Source: QHXW01 sp963847515 (GTDB lineage Bacteria > Acidobacteriota > Terriglobia > Bryobacterales > Bryobacteraceae). Taken from it: a stretch of DNA of 64,000 bases. Numbering within the stretch: position 1 is the first letter of the stretch; each line of letters starts with the position of its first letter. The position numbers and the translations under genes are program-made. The stretch spans positions 744,001-808,000 of the forward strand of contig CAWKAA010000002.1 of NCBI GenBank assembly GCA_963847515.1, read 5' to 3'. Under the pieces are notes generated by a model. The model saw nothing but the letters and a program-made list of their open reading frames with translations, was not told the DNA's origin and searched no databases. Shown here piece by piece: positions 1 through 8,689 of the stretch.

Positions 1-2
1 TC

Positions 3-566
3 GCGGGCATCGACATTTGTCTCCGGCTGGGCTATGGCCCGGTGAAACTGAACGCCGTAGCGGTGAAAGGCTTAACCGAGCCCGACATCGTTCCCCTGGC
101 GCGATTTTGCAGAGAGCGTGGCATCGAGCCGCGCTTCATCGAGTTCATGCCGCTCGATGCGCAGCATCTTTGGGATAGAAATCGCGTATTGAGCGCTGAC
201 GAAATGATCCAGCTGCTGTCGCGCGAGATCTCCCCTCTAGTCGACATTCCAGACCGCGATCCTCGCGCCCCCGCCACGGAGTATCGCTATGCCGACGGCG
301 GCGGGCGGGTCGGCTTTATCGCGTCCGTCACCCGGCCGTTCTGCCTCAATTGCAATCGCATCCGCCTGACCTCCGATGGAAAGCTGCGTTACTGCCTCTT
401 CGCCATTGAAGAAGCCGACGTAAAATCCCTGCTGCGCTCCGGCGCATCCGACGACGAGATCGCCGCGCTCATTCGCTCGAACGTGGAGTCGAAATGGATC
501 GGCCACGAAATTAATAGCACCCGGTTCGTGCCGCCGCCGAGGCCCATGTACTCGATCGGCGGATAA
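3..566 (+). CDS. moaA: GTP 3',8-cyclase MoaA, C-terminal part
   Basis: MoaA is a radical-SAM enzyme that converts GTP to 3',8-cyclo-7,8-dihydro-GTP, the first step of molybdenum-cofactor synthesis. The gene enters from the left edge, so the N-terminal SAM cluster (CxxxCxxC) is outside the window. What is visible is the family's C-terminal half: the KLNAVAVKG and RFIEFMPL strands of the barrel, then the second Fe-S cluster motif FCLNCNRIRLTSDGKLRYCLF with its three cysteines, and the C-terminal Gly-Gly (ending SIGG) that is needed for catalysis in this family. The apparent GTG at 42 is internal to the gene, not its start. The cytosolic product is intact as far as seen. Identity is close to certain; the cut is only the window boundary. 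Confidence 0.95.
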   Translation, partial: AGIDICLRLGYGPVKLNAVAVKGLTEPDIVPLARFCRERGIEPRFIEFMPLDAQHLWDRNRVLSADEMIQLLSREISPLVDIPDRDPRAPATEYRYADGGGRVGFIASVTRPFCLNCNRIRLTSDGKLRYCLFAIEEADVKSLLRSGASDDEIAALIRSNVESKWIGHEINSTRFVPPPRPMYSIGG

Positions 567-603
567 AGATCCAACTCATCGTTGGGAAAACGGAGTGGCG
601 GAA

Positions 604-2640
604 TTGAAGAAAATCCTGGTCCGAAGATTTCTGGTGGCGCTCATGCTCGCCGGTTTGCGGGGCTACGCGGCTGACTCCTTGCGGATCGAAGGCGGAAATA
701 TCCGTATCGAGTTTGATGCCTCCATGCACAGCCGTGTCGTCGCGTTGCTTGGAGGGCACGAAATTCCTGTCGGAGATTTCACGGCATCGGAATTCATTCG
801 GACCGCCGGCAGCGTTGTGAAGGATTTCTCCTTGCGAAGCCACCAGAGGGAGCCGGTTCGAGACCGCTTGGGAGCCGGGTTCCGCACGGTGATTACCGGT
901 ACGGCGCCGGCGCTCAAGAAAGTCGTCACTGTCACCCTCTACGATGGGTTTCCGCGAATGGCCTTTTTCGATGTGGAGTACACCAACACGGGCGCCGCCG
1001 ATTTGCCCGTGACGGGCTGGGCCAATCAGTCCTATGTAATTGGGCCCGCCCGGTCCGACGTGGAGCCGGCGTTCTGGTCGTACCAGAGCGGCTCCTATGA
1101 GAGCCGGCCGGATTGGGTTTTTCCGCTGAAACCCGGCTTTAAACAGGAGAACTTTCTGGGAATGAACGACACCGATTACGGAGGGGGCACGCCGGTAGTC
1201 GACGTCTGGCGCCGGGATGTGGGGATCGGCGTGGGGCACGTGGCTATGGCCCCGAAACTGGTCTCGTTGCCCGTCACAATGCCCGGGCCCGATCAAGCCA
1301 CGGTCGCCGTGGAGATGAAGCACGAGGAGGTGTTGAAGCCTGGGAGTACCATGAAGACCCTGCGCACCTTTGTTGCGGTCCACCAGGGCGACTACTTTCA
1401 GACGTTACGCGATTATCGCGAGGTCATGATGGCGCAGGGTGTGCGGTTCGATGCCGCGCCGGACAGTGCCTTCGGCCCCATCTGGTGCGCCTGGGGCTAT
1501 GGCCGCAAATTCACTCCCCTTCAGGTCTATAACGCTCTGCCGGTGGTTAAAGAGCTTGGCTTCTCCTGGGTGACCATCGATGATGGCTGGCAAACCGCGC
1601 AAGGCGACTGGTTCCTGAAGCCCGAGAAGTTTCCTAAGGGCGACGCCGATATGCGGGCGCTGGTCGACAAGATCCATGCTGAAGGCTTCAAGGCTCAACT
1701 ATGGTGGGCGCCGCTGGCTGCCGATCCCGATTCGGAGCTGATAAAGAACCATCCGGAGATGCTTCTGCTCAATGCCGACGGCAGTAAGCAGAAAATCTCG
1801 TATTGGAATTCCTGGTATCTGTGCCCCGCCGATCCCGCCGTTGTGGAATACCACCAGGCCATCGTCACAAAAGTTATACGAGATTGGGGCTTCGACGGTC
1901 TGAAGCTCGATGGCCAGCACATGAACGGCGCCCCGCCCTGCTTCAATCCGGCGCACAAGCATGCCCGGCCGGAAGAGTCTGTGGAGGCAATGCCAAATTT
2001 CTTCCGGAGCACTTACGAGACGGCCCGCGGCGCCAAGCCCGAGGCGCTGGTCGAGTTCTGCCCGTGCGGCACCGCCTACTCCTTCTTTACGTTGCCCTTC
2101 ATGAATATGTCAGTGGCGTCCGACCCCAAGTCTTCGTGGCAGGTGCGTACCAAAGGCAAGACACTCAAAGCGCTGGCAGGCGACGCGATGGCTTATTTCG
2201 GCGATCACGTCGATATGACCAAAGATGACTTCGCGTCGACGGTTGGAGTCGGCGGTGTGGTCGGCACTAATTTCACCTGGCCGGAAGGGTCGGCGGAAAG
2301 AAAACGCGGCGATCTGACACCCGCCCGGGAACAGAACTTCGCAAAATGGCTGCGGATTTACAAGGAGAAGATGCTCTCGCGGGGAGAGTATCTTGGAGCG
2401 CTCTACGACGTCGGCTTTGACCGGCCCGAGACGCACGCCATTCGCAAGGACGGCAACCTCTATTACGCTTTCTATGCAACTCAGTGGAAGGGCAAAGTCT
2501 CTTTACGCGGCCTTGCGGATCGCGTCTATCACCTCACCGACTACGCCGACGGTAAAGATCTGGGAACGGTCCGCGGTCCGTCAGCTTCACTCGACGTCGA
2601 GTTTGAGAAACACCTGTTGCTCGAGGCAAGACCGGAATAG
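604..2640 (+). CDS. Secreted GH36-type alpha-galactosidase
   Basis: Probable retaining alpha-galactosidase (melibiase, clan GH-D) acting on alpha-galactosides outside the cytoplasm. A signal peptide (KKILVRRFLVALML, ending GYA-AD) leads into a beta-rich N-domain. A (beta/alpha)8 barrel follows, with WCAWGYGRKF, FSWVTIDDGWQ and the KLDG motif that carries the nucleophile Asp (about residue 436). A later SDPKSSW segment probably holds the acid/base Asp (about 507). Length, about 679 aa, fits the family. I chose the TTG at 604 because a CGGAG ribosome site lies 8 nt upstream; a GTG at 595 overlaps that site. The gene starts 37 nt after moaA. Substrate choice within GH36/GH27-like enzymes is inferred. 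Confidence 0.8.
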   Translation: MKKILVRRFLVALMLAGLRGYAADSLRIEGGNIRIEFDASMHSRVVALLGGHEIPVGDFTASEFIRTAGSVVKDFSLRSHQREPVRDRLGAGFRTVITGTAPALKKVVTVTLYDGFPRMAFFDVEYTNTGAADLPVTGWANQSYVIGPARSDVEPAFWSYQSGSYESRPDWVFPLKPGFKQENFLGMNDTDYGGGTPVVDVWRRDVGIGVGHVAMAPKLVSLPVTMPGPDQATVAVEMKHEEVLKPGSTMKTLRTFVAVHQGDYFQTLRDYREVMMAQGVRFDAAPDSAFGPIWCAWGYGRKFTPLQVYNALPVVKELGFSWVTIDDGWQTAQGDWFLKPEKFPKGDADMRALVDKIHAEGFKAQLWWAPLAADPDSELIKNHPEMLLLNADGSKQKISYWNSWYLCPADPAVVEYHQAIVTKVIRDWGFDGLKLDGQHMNGAPPCFNPAHKHARPEESVEAMPNFFRSTYETARGAKPEALVEFCPCGTAYSFFTLPFMNMSVASDPKSSWQVRTKGKTLKALAGDAMAYFGDHVDMTKDDFASTVGVGGVVGTNFTWPEGSAERKRGDLTPAREQNFAKWLRIYKEKMLSRGEYLGALYDVGFDRPETHAIRKDGNLYYAFYATQWKGKVSLRGLADRVYHLTDYADGKDLGTVRGPSASLDVEFEKHLLLEARPE

Positions 2641-2644
2641 CGGA

Positions 2645-2663
2645 GGCAGACGCAACGTCTGCC
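2645..2663 (+). terminator. Hairpin after the galactosidase gene
   Basis: A perfect 8-bp stem (GGCAGACG / CGTCTGCC) with a CAA loop begins 5 nt after the galactosidase stop codon. There is no U-tract, so it could be an mRNA-stabilising hairpin or a short REP-like palindrome rather than a classical Rho-independent terminator. Confidence 0.45.
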
Positions 2664-2775
2664 CCCAATCTATAAGCCGTGCTCCAAAATGTGCGCACGC
2701 TGTGTGCCGAATTTTCGCATGGCACCTGCCGAAGGATTCGGCCCGTACTTGCCTTCCTAGTGGCTCCGACAGGCG

Positions 2776-2937
2776 TCAGACGGCGCGCCTTCCAAGAAAG
2801 AGGCTGGCTAGAAACACCACGAGAAATAGAAAGAAGAGGATCTTGGCGATGCCTGCAGCTCCTGCCGCAATACCACCAAATCCGAAAATGGCAGCGATAA
2901 TAGCGATCACGAGAAACACCCATGCGTACCAGAGCAT
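2776..2937 (-). CDS. DUF1328 (YtjA-type) small membrane protein
   Basis: A 53-aa protein that is nearly all membrane-spanning: MLWYAWVFLVIAIIAAIFGF, then GGIAAGAAGIAKILFFLFL and a short basic end (LGRRAV). The order Trp near the N-terminus, Gly/Ala-rich turn GFGGIAAGA, second hydrophobic helix and basic tail is the DUF1328 pattern, a two-helix inner-membrane protein of unknown function often linked to stress. An AGGAGG site lies about 12 nt upstream of the ATG at 2937. It stands alone on the minus strand between the galactosidase and the DUF2127 gene. Recognition is by eye; the family match is strong for so short a protein. Confidence 0.82.
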   Translation of the reverse strand: MLWYAWVFLVIAIIAAIFGFGGIAAGAAGIAKILFFLFLVVFLASLFLGRRAV

Positions 2938-3071
2938 ATCGTTTTAAATCCTCCTGCCAGGGTGGATGCAATCAGGCGTCCAAATTCTAGCCTCGGCGGG
3001 CGAGCGCGGATTCTTGTTGTGAAGGCCCTAACGTTTCTTCGGAGTCGTCGCAAAAAGAAGTTGTATAGCTC

Positions 3072-3182
3072 CTATGGCTCTACGCGCATATGGCGCGGCG
3101 AACCGGGGCCGCCGGGAAACAAAAGAGCGGCAATCAAGACGAAGAGAACAAGCGCAACGAGTGCCAAATCCGGATCAACCAT
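3072..3182 (-). CDS. Putative 36-aa membrane peptide
   Basis: From the ATG at 3182 the frame reads MVDPDLALVALVLFVLIAALL and then a Pro/Gly/Arg-rich tail. One hydrophobic helix followed by a PGGPG turn resembles small single-span proteins of the DUF3309 type, but the match is weak. A GGGAG sequence lies 3 nt before the ATG, rather close for a ribosome site. It is on the same strand as the DUF1328 gene and 134 nt upstream of it, so the two may form one transcript of small membrane proteins. Confidence 0.35.
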   Translation of the reverse strand: MVDPDLALVALVLFVLIAALLFPGGPGSPRHMRVEP

Positions 3183-3288
3183 GGACTCCCACCGGGCAGT
3201 ATTATAAGTACGATTAAACCCCAACTGACTTCCAGAGTATTTAGTATCACACAAGCCTGCCAGTTCTCTTTAGTTAGCATTTATTCTT

Positions 3289-3801
3289 ATGGTTGTGAGC
3301 CGCCACTCTCCGGCGCCCAAGAGATCCGCCGCGCATTCAGGCTCGACCGCTCTGGTTCTGATTGGCCTATTCAAATTGCTGAAAGGGCTGACCCTCATAG
3401 CGGCTGGGGTAGTCGCCCTCAAACTATTGCACAAGGACATCGCGGAGGCAGTGACGCGCTGGGCACAGCTGCTGGGACTTGATCCGGAAGGCCGTTTCAT
3501 TCACCGCATACTTGCCAAGCTCTTCTCAACAACTCCGAAACAGCTCAAAGACATCAGCGCCGCGTTATTCATTTATGCCAGCCTGTTTCTGACGGAAGGC
3601 GTCGGGCTGCTTCTGCGGAAGCATTGGGCGGAATATTTAACGACGATCTCAACGAGCGCACTGATTCCATTAGAAGTTTATGAACTGGCTAAACGCTTCT
3701 CGATCCCTAAGCTAGCTATCCTGGTGGTTAATTTGATAATCGTCTGGTATCTGATCTACAGAATTCGCGAGCGAAGGCGAAACCCGCGGAAGACCCGGTA
3801 A
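3289..3801 (+). CDS. DUF2127 membrane protein
   Basis: A 170-aa integral membrane protein of the DUF2127 family, function unknown. Features visible are the N-terminal GLFKLLKGLTLIAAGVVALKLLH helix, a soluble loop with HRILAKLFSTTPKQLKDIS, and helices around LFIYASLFLTEGVGLLL and LAILVVNLIIVWYLIYRIRER, with the family's typical EGVGL and W.EYLT segments. The start is the ATG at 3289; an earlier start is blocked by stops. The last 50 nt belong to a direct repeat that occurs again at 16972, so the end of this gene has been copied elsewhere in the window. Confidence 0.85.
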   Translation: MVVSRHSPAPKRSAAHSGSTALVLIGLFKLLKGLTLIAAGVVALKLLHKDIAEAVTRWAQLLGLDPEGRFIHRILAKLFSTTPKQLKDISAALFIYASLFLTEGVGLLLRKHWAEYLTTISTSALIPLEVYELAKRFSIPKLAILVVNLIIVWYLIYRIRERRRNPRKTR

Positions 3802-3863
3802 GGCTCATCAATTTCTTGGGAATGTTTGGCTGGGAGGCAGGGGCTCGAACCCCGATACGCAGA
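3752..3863 (+). repeat. Direct repeat copy 1 (DUF2127 tail + tRNA-Gln 3' end)
   Basis: This stretch recurs at 16972-17089 with a few substitutions and a 6-nt length difference. It begins with TGATCTACAGAATTCGCGAG inside the DUF2127 gene, runs over its stop codon, and ends in an antisense tRNA 3' end (3827-3863). After GATACGCAGA the two copies diverge. The arrangement resembles an attachment-site duplication at a tRNA 3' end, but it includes protein-coding sequence as well. Confidence 0.8.
3827..3863 (-). pseudogene. tRNA-Gln 3' fragment (copy 1)
   Basis: Read on the minus strand this gives a T-arm (CGGGGTTCGAGCCCCTG) and the acceptor strand CCTCCCAGCCA with an encoded CCA. Only the 3' half is present: the anticodon stem, D-arm and 5' acceptor strand are missing, so it is not a functional tRNA. 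It matches the better preserved copy at 17053-17099. Confidence 0.7.
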
Positions 3864-3927
3864 GCACCCCTTGCTTTTTCTTATGAAAAGTTCGTCAACC
3901 TATGCTAAGTTCGTTCAGCGGAAAGTT

Positions 3928-5013
3928 ATGCCGGTTCGCATGAAGGATGTCGCGCGGGATCTTAACGTTTCCGTGGTCACCGTTTCGAAAGCGCTGCGAA
4001 ATCAGAGCGATATCAGCGCCGCTACGAAGCGGCGCGTTCTCAAGCGCGCCCGCGAGCTTAACTATCAGCCAAACTGGATTGCCCGCAGCCTGGTGAGCGG
4101 CCGCACGCACACAATCGGACTGGTCGTGCCCGACTTGATGTACTCGTTCTTCGCCGAGGTGGCGAAGGGAATTTCGGATAAGGTGCGGCCGGCGGGTTAC
4201 CAAGTATTGATTTCGATTTCCGAAGAAGACCCCGGCATAGAACGCGAAGAAGTGGCGCTTCTGCTGGCGCGGCGCGTCGACGGTCTGATTGTAGCGTCGG
4301 CGCAGTCCGCAGCGCGTACCCGCCTGTTCTATAACGTTGAGGAGCACAAGGTGCCGTATGTATTGATCGATCGTAAGATCGCAGGGCTGAAGGCGAACTA
4401 TGTGGGAGTGAATGACGAAGCGGTCGGGAAAATCGCCACCGAGCATTTGATTGGGTGTGGGTGCCGATCGATCGCCCATATCGGCGGGCCCAAGGTCGGT
4501 ACCGCCGTCGGCCGCCTGGAGGGATACAGAAAAGCCCTTGTGCGGCACGGCTTTGCGTCACCGTCGTCGCTGGTTGTGACAGGCGAGTCTCAGGACGGCG
4601 GGGGTTATAAAGCGATGCGACAACTGCTGTCTCGGAGGCAGCGTCCAGATGGCGTGTTCTGTTTTAATGATCCGGTGGCAGCCGGGGCAGTGAAAGCAAT
4701 CCTGGATGCGGGGCTCAAAATTCCGGAAGATATCGCAGTGGTTGGCGTCGGCAACGTGCATTACTCGGACCAGTTGCGCGTTCCGCTCAGCACGGTGGAC
4801 CAAAGTAGTGCTCTGGTGGGGCGAAATGCGGCGGAACTTCTGTTGCAACTCATAGAGAAGCGCGCCAGGGGAACTCGCACCATATTGCTGCCCCCCCGGC
4901 TGATCGTGCGCGATTCGAGCTTCCGGAACGGCGTATCGGCTCGATCTGAATCTCTTTGGAAAACAAGCACTTCCTCGCCGTTGGCCAATGGTCTCAAGAA
5001 AGCCCTCACTTAA
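3928..5013 (+). CDS. LacI-family transcriptional regulator
   Basis: A 361-aa sugar-responsive repressor type. The N-terminal helix-turn-helix (MKDVARDLNVSVVTVSKALR, about residues 5-24) and the hinge helix (NWIARSLVSGRT) bind DNA. A periplasmic-binding-protein-like core follows (TIGLVVPDLMYSFFAEVAKGI, then HIGGP, GVFCFNDPVAAGA, DIAVVGVGN, LSTVDQ). I chose the ATG at 3928. Longer frames from 3826 read through the antisense tRNA remnant and add no conserved sequence; ATG 3940 is also possible. The gene lies 232 nt upstream of, and co-directional with, the TonB-dependent receptor gene, and a LacI-like palindrome overlaps its stop codon. It probably controls uptake of a glycan by that receptor. 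Confidence 0.88.
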   Translation: MPVRMKDVARDLNVSVVTVSKALRNQSDISAATKRRVLKRARELNYQPNWIARSLVSGRTHTIGLVVPDLMYSFFAEVAKGISDKVRPAGYQVLISISEEDPGIEREEVALLLARRVDGLIVASAQSAARTRLFYNVEEHKVPYVLIDRKIAGLKANYVGVNDEAVGKIATEHLIGCGCRSIAHIGGPKVGTAVGRLEGYRKALVRHGFASPSSLVVTGESQDGGGYKAMRQLLSRRQRPDGVFCFNDPVAAGAVKAILDAGLKIPEDIAVVGVGNVHYSDQLRVPLSTVDQSSALVGRNAAELLLQLIEKRARGTRTILLPPRLIVRDSSFRNGVSARSESLWKTSTSSPLANGLKKALT

Positions 5014-5034
5014 ACGGTTACGTAATCGCTTAAG
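5009..5034. promoter_or_regulatory. Candidate LacI-type operator palindrome
   Basis: A 26-bp imperfect palindrome centred on TTACGTAA spans the lacI stop codon. Each half (TTAAACGGTTAC and GTAATCGCTTAA) by itself fits the LacI-family pattern of A/T-rich arms around a central CG, so two overlapping operators are possible. It lies about 70 nt upstream of the best promoter for the receptor gene. As RNA it could also fold and act as a weak terminator. Confidence 0.5.
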
Positions 5035-5105
5035 TGCGCTGTGGAGAAGCCAGGATTTATACCACACTTGTTACACCCGGAAACTGCTGAATTTCAATTT
5101 TCCCA

Positions 5106-5134
5106 TTGACACCGTCGAAACGTCATGACATAGT
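5106..5134 (+). promoter_or_regulatory. Sigma-70-like promoter for the TonB receptor
   Basis: A perfect -35 hexamer TTGACA (5106-5111), a 17-nt spacer and a -10-like CATAGT (5129-5134) precede the receptor gene by about 110 nt. It is a sequence match only; Acidobacteriota promoters are poorly characterised. Confidence 0.45.
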
Positions 5135-5245
5135 TTTCGTAACAGAAATGTATTAGTCTGCGGGTCTGCGTTGCCGCGGGCTGAGAATTGCAGTCTCGGA
5201 CCCGAGTGGACATCAATTGATACTGCCCAGTAGCAGGAGGAGTTT

Positions 5246-8200
5246 ATGAAGTCTGGCTTCTCGTTCCCACGTCGTTTTGCCGTCTCCGTTCTTCACGCTG
5301 CGCTTATCATCCTGGCAGTGGTCCTCGCGATCCTGCCCCAAGTGGCGCTGGCCCAACTCGAATCTGCAAGCGTTAATGGCACGGTCAGCGACCCCACGGG
5401 GGCGGTGATTGGAGACGCCAAGGTCGTATTGCATAACGCCGCGACCGGCGTGGACAAGACCACCACGACCAATGGCGCTGGGCGCTACGTTTTGATCGAT
5501 ATTGCGCCCGGGACCTACTCGCTGTTGGTTAGCGCCCCGGGCTTCAATACCTCCTCTAGCTCGGATCTCACTCTCTATGTGAACCAGACCGCCACCGTGG
5601 ACTTTAAGCTGGTGGTCGGGGCCACGCAGCAGACCATAGAGGTGGCGGCGACGGCCGCACAGATCGAGTCCGCTACTTCCGAACTCGGTACGGCCATCAC
5701 CACCAAGGCGGTGAACGATCTCCCCCTAAACGGCCGAAACTTCACCCAACTGCTGGCGCTGACGCCCGGGGTTAGCCCGATTAGCGTCGCGCAAAATTCC
5801 GGCGGCGGCGGTGGTTTTGCCGGAAATGCTATCGGCTCTTTCACGTTTCCAGCGGTCAATGGCCAGCGCAACCGTAGCAACATGTTCCTGTTCGACGGCT
5901 TGGTCGACCTGGGATCCTTCATCGGTAACTACAACTTCGAGCCGATCATAGATACCATGCAGGAATTCAAGGTGCAATCCCACAATGATCTCTCGGAGTT
6001 CGGGGAGGCGACCGGAGGAATCGTCAACGTGGTGAGCAAGCCGGGGACCAACGATTTCCACGGGACTGTTTGGGAATACCTTCGTAACGAAAAGCTGGAC
6101 GCCCGGAACTTCTTCATCGCCAACCGAAACCCGCTACGGCAGAACCAGTATGGTGTTGCGGCTGGCGGGCCAATGTATATTCCGAAACTCTACAACGGAA
6201 AAAACAAGACGTTTCTATTCGGCGGCTGGGAAGGCTATCGCCAGCGGTTAGCGGCTCAAACGCTGAACGTGACTCCCACGGCCCAGGAACTCGGCGGAAA
6301 CTTCAACGACATCTCGCAGGCGATCTATAACCCGTTCTCCACTGTGCCGGACCCCGCTCATCCGGGCCAATACTCGCGGGCCCCGTTCCCGAACAACCAG
6401 ATTCCCGGGAACCTGCTCAACGGAGCGAGCGTGCTCTATGCCAAGACGCTTTTCCCGGCTCCGGCGAGCACGGGAGTCGCTGGTTACAACCTGGTAGACG
6501 GCACGCCGCAGGCCACCAATCAGGATTCGTTCCATCTTCGCGCGGACCAGGTGTTTGGCACGAGGGATACACTATTTTTCCGTTATTCCACGTATAATCA
6601 AACGCAGACCACTTCCGCCGGATACCCCGGCGCCCAGAATCAGGTCCGGCTCAGTGGTGACAACTACGGCGCGCACTGGACGCACACGTTTGGTCCCACC
6701 ACGATTCTGGATATGCATGTCGGGCGCAACAACGGCGGCAACTTCGTCGGAAAGGTATTCACAAGCGCGCCTACGGGCTTTCCCGCGGCACTGGAGCAGG
6801 CTGGCTTTGCGTCCAACTTCATCGGCGCTTTCCAGGGTGGCAATGGGCCCTTCGTTCCGCTCATCAGCATCAACGGCTACCTGGGCACAGGGGGCAACAA
6901 TGTCCAGGACACAAAGATCGCCGATACTGTGCAGTTTGGCGGCGATTTCACCAAGATCCTGGGCCGCCACACTATCAAGGCCGGGGGAGACTTCGCCACG
7001 AATAACTCGATTTCGCCGATCTTCGGCGCGAGCGAAGGATTCAGCTCCTATGAGACCTCCAATCTAGAGAGCCCAGCTGGAACGGGCAATGCCATGGCCT
7101 CGTTCCTTTTGGGCGTAGTCGACAATGCCAACAAGCGCAATGTGCTCGAAACGGAACACGGCGGTTGGGTGGACGGCGTCTATGTCCAGGACCAAATCAA
7201 GATTTCCGACCGGCTGAACATCAACATCGGGCTGCGCTACGACCTAACCTTGTGGCCCATTTATGGCAGTTTTAAGACCGGGTCAATCTATGTTGGAGAT
7301 CTGAATTTGAACAATGGCACCTACGTCCTGGCAGCCCAGCCGCCAGCCTGCAGCACGACGCAGGGCTTTCCGTGCATCCCCGGGGGCACGCTGCCGGCGA
7401 ATGTTGTCCTGACAAGCAACAGCAACCATTCCATTTACAAGAACGACCATAACAACTGGCAACCGCGCATCGGGGTGGCGTACCGGTTATTCTCCAAGAC
7501 TGCCATACGGGCCGGCTATGGCCGGTTCTTCGACAATTGGTCCGCAATCATCCAGCTCGCACAAAACTACGAAGGCACCTGGCCCAACGTGGGTCAACTG
7601 CTGGCCAATAACTTGAATCACACAACCGTGGACACCGCTGGCACCGACCCGTTCCACCTCGGTTCCGGCGGCGTGATTTACCCCGCGGCGACGCCTTTCG
7701 CTAGCTCGGGCTTTGTTCAATGGTACGTGGATCCGTTAGTCAAAATGCCGTATTCTGATCAATGGAATTTTGGTATTGACCACCAGTTAACACAGGATAC
7801 GGTGCTGTCTCTGGGTTATGTAGGTTCGCATGATGGTCGGCTCAACTGGGGCGGCTACAAGAACATTGCAACGGTACCTGGACCTGGAGACGCGGCCGTG
7901 GTGGCCAGCCGGCGGCCCTATCCTTATATCTCGCCTACCTTCTACGACCAGAGCGTCGGAAGATCTAACTATGAAGCTTTTGAGTTTCGGCTGGATCACA
8001 AGACCAGCAAGGGGCTGACTTATCTGGTGTCTTACACCTATTCCAAGTCCATTGATAACGGGTGCTCAGGCTTCTTTGGAGCTGAGGGTTGCGAGATCCA
8101 GGACCCATACAACTTCAAGGTAGACCGAAGTGTATCAGGATTCGACCTGACGCATATTTTCTCATTCGCGGCCGTATATCAACTGCCGTTCGGCAAAGGG

Positions 8201-8683
8201 CAGAAGTTCGATTTCAACAACACCGCGGCGAACTATATTCTTGGCAACTGGCAACTCAACGGAATCCTGCAATTGACGTCTGGCGTGCCGTACGATGTCA
8301 CGGTTAGCGGCGACATTGCCAATACCGGCAGCACTACGGAGCGGGCGAACCTGGTCAGTAGCAATACTGCGGCTCCAAATCAGAGTCCAACGTTGTGGCT
8401 CAATCCGCAGGCATTCGCAGTACCGGCGAACTTTACATACGGCACCTTGGGTCGGAACTCGCTGCGAGGACCCTATTTCCATAATTTGGACCTGTCGCTG
8501 TTCCGGAGATTCCCTATTAAGGAAAGGCTGGGGATAGAGTTCCGGGCGGAGGCCTTCAATCTGACTAACTCGGTGGTCTTTAGCACTCCGGATAGCAATC
8601 TGAGCGATGCAAACTTCGGCCGGATTACCGGGACACGCAACACACCGCGGCAAATTCAATTCGCAGCGAAAGTTTATTGGTGA
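5246..8683 (+). CDS. TonB-dependent receptor with carboxypeptidase-regulatory domain
   Basis: A 1145-aa outer-membrane receptor of the Oar-like type expanded in Acidobacteriota, importing large substrates, probably carbohydrate, with TonB energy. A long signal peptide ends near ALA-Q (about residue 36). An Ig-like CarboxypepD_reg domain follows (GTVSDPTGAVIGDAKVVL ... GRYVLIDIAPGTYSLLV, about 40-120). The plug domain contains LPLNGRNFTQLLALTPGV and MFLFDGLVD, and the 22-strand barrel region ends RQIQFAAKVYW with an aromatic terminus. An AGGAGG site sits 7 nt before the ATG. The upstream LacI gene and palindrome suggest substrate-induced expression. No SusD-like lipoprotein gene accompanies it, and no clear TonB box was seen. 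Confidence 0.9.
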   Translation: MKSGFSFPRRFAVSVLHAALIILAVVLAILPQVALAQLESASVNGTVSDPTGAVIGDAKVVLHNAATGVDKTTTTNGAGRYVLIDIAPGTYSLLVSAPGFNTSSSSDLTLYVNQTATVDFKLVVGATQQTIEVAATAAQIESATSELGTAITTKAVNDLPLNGRNFTQLLALTPGVSPISVAQNSGGGGGFAGNAIGSFTFPAVNGQRNRSNMFLFDGLVDLGSFIGNYNFEPIIDTMQEFKVQSHNDLSEFGEATGGIVNVVSKPGTNDFHGTVWEYLRNEKLDARNFFIANRNPLRQNQYGVAAGGPMYIPKLYNGKNKTFLFGGWEGYRQRLAAQTLNVTPTAQELGGNFNDISQAIYNPFSTVPDPAHPGQYSRAPFPNNQIPGNLLNGASVLYAKTLFPAPASTGVAGYNLVDGTPQATNQDSFHLRADQVFGTRDTLFFRYSTYNQTQTTSAGYPGAQNQVRLSGDNYGAHWTHTFGPTTILDMHVGRNNGGNFVGKVFTSAPTGFPAALEQAGFASNFIGAFQGGNGPFVPLISINGYLGTGGNNVQDTKIADTVQFGGDFTKILGRHTIKAGGDFATNNSISPIFGASEGFSSYETSNLESPAGTGNAMASFLLGVVDNANKRNVLETEHGGWVDGVYVQDQIKISDRLNINIGLRYDLTLWPIYGSFKTGSIYVGDLNLNNGTYVLAAQPPACSTTQGFPCIPGGTLPANVVLTSNSNHSIYKNDHNNWQPRIGVAYRLFSKTAIRAGYGRFFDNWSAIIQLAQNYEGTWPNVGQLLANNLNHTTVDTAGTDPFHLGSGGVIYPAATPFASSGFVQWYVDPLVKMPYSDQWNFGIDHQLTQDTVLSLGYVGSHDGRLNWGGYKNIATVPGPGDAAVVASRRPYPYISPTFYDQSVGRSNYEAFEFRLDHKTSKGLTYLVSYTYSKSIDNGCSGFFGAEGCEIQDPYNFKVDRSVSGFDLTHIFSFAAVYQLPFGKGQKFDFNNTAANYILGNWQLNGILQLTSGVPYDVTVSGDIANTGSTTERANLVSSNTAAPNQSPTLWLNPQAFAVPANFTYGTLGRNSLRGPYFHNLDLSLFRRFPIKERLGIEFRAEAFNLTNSVVFSTPDSNLSDANFGRITGTRNTPRQIQFAAKVYW

Positions 8684-8689
8684 TGCCCA

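Noticed and set aside
511..1383. A 290-codon minus-strand frame across the moaA end and galactosidase gene
   Set aside because: It is antisense to two strongly supported genes and has low-complexity composition.
3826..3927. Long N-terminal extension of the LacI regulator
   Set aside because: It translates the antisense tRNA-Gln remnant; the conserved helix-turn-helix begins just after ATG 3928.
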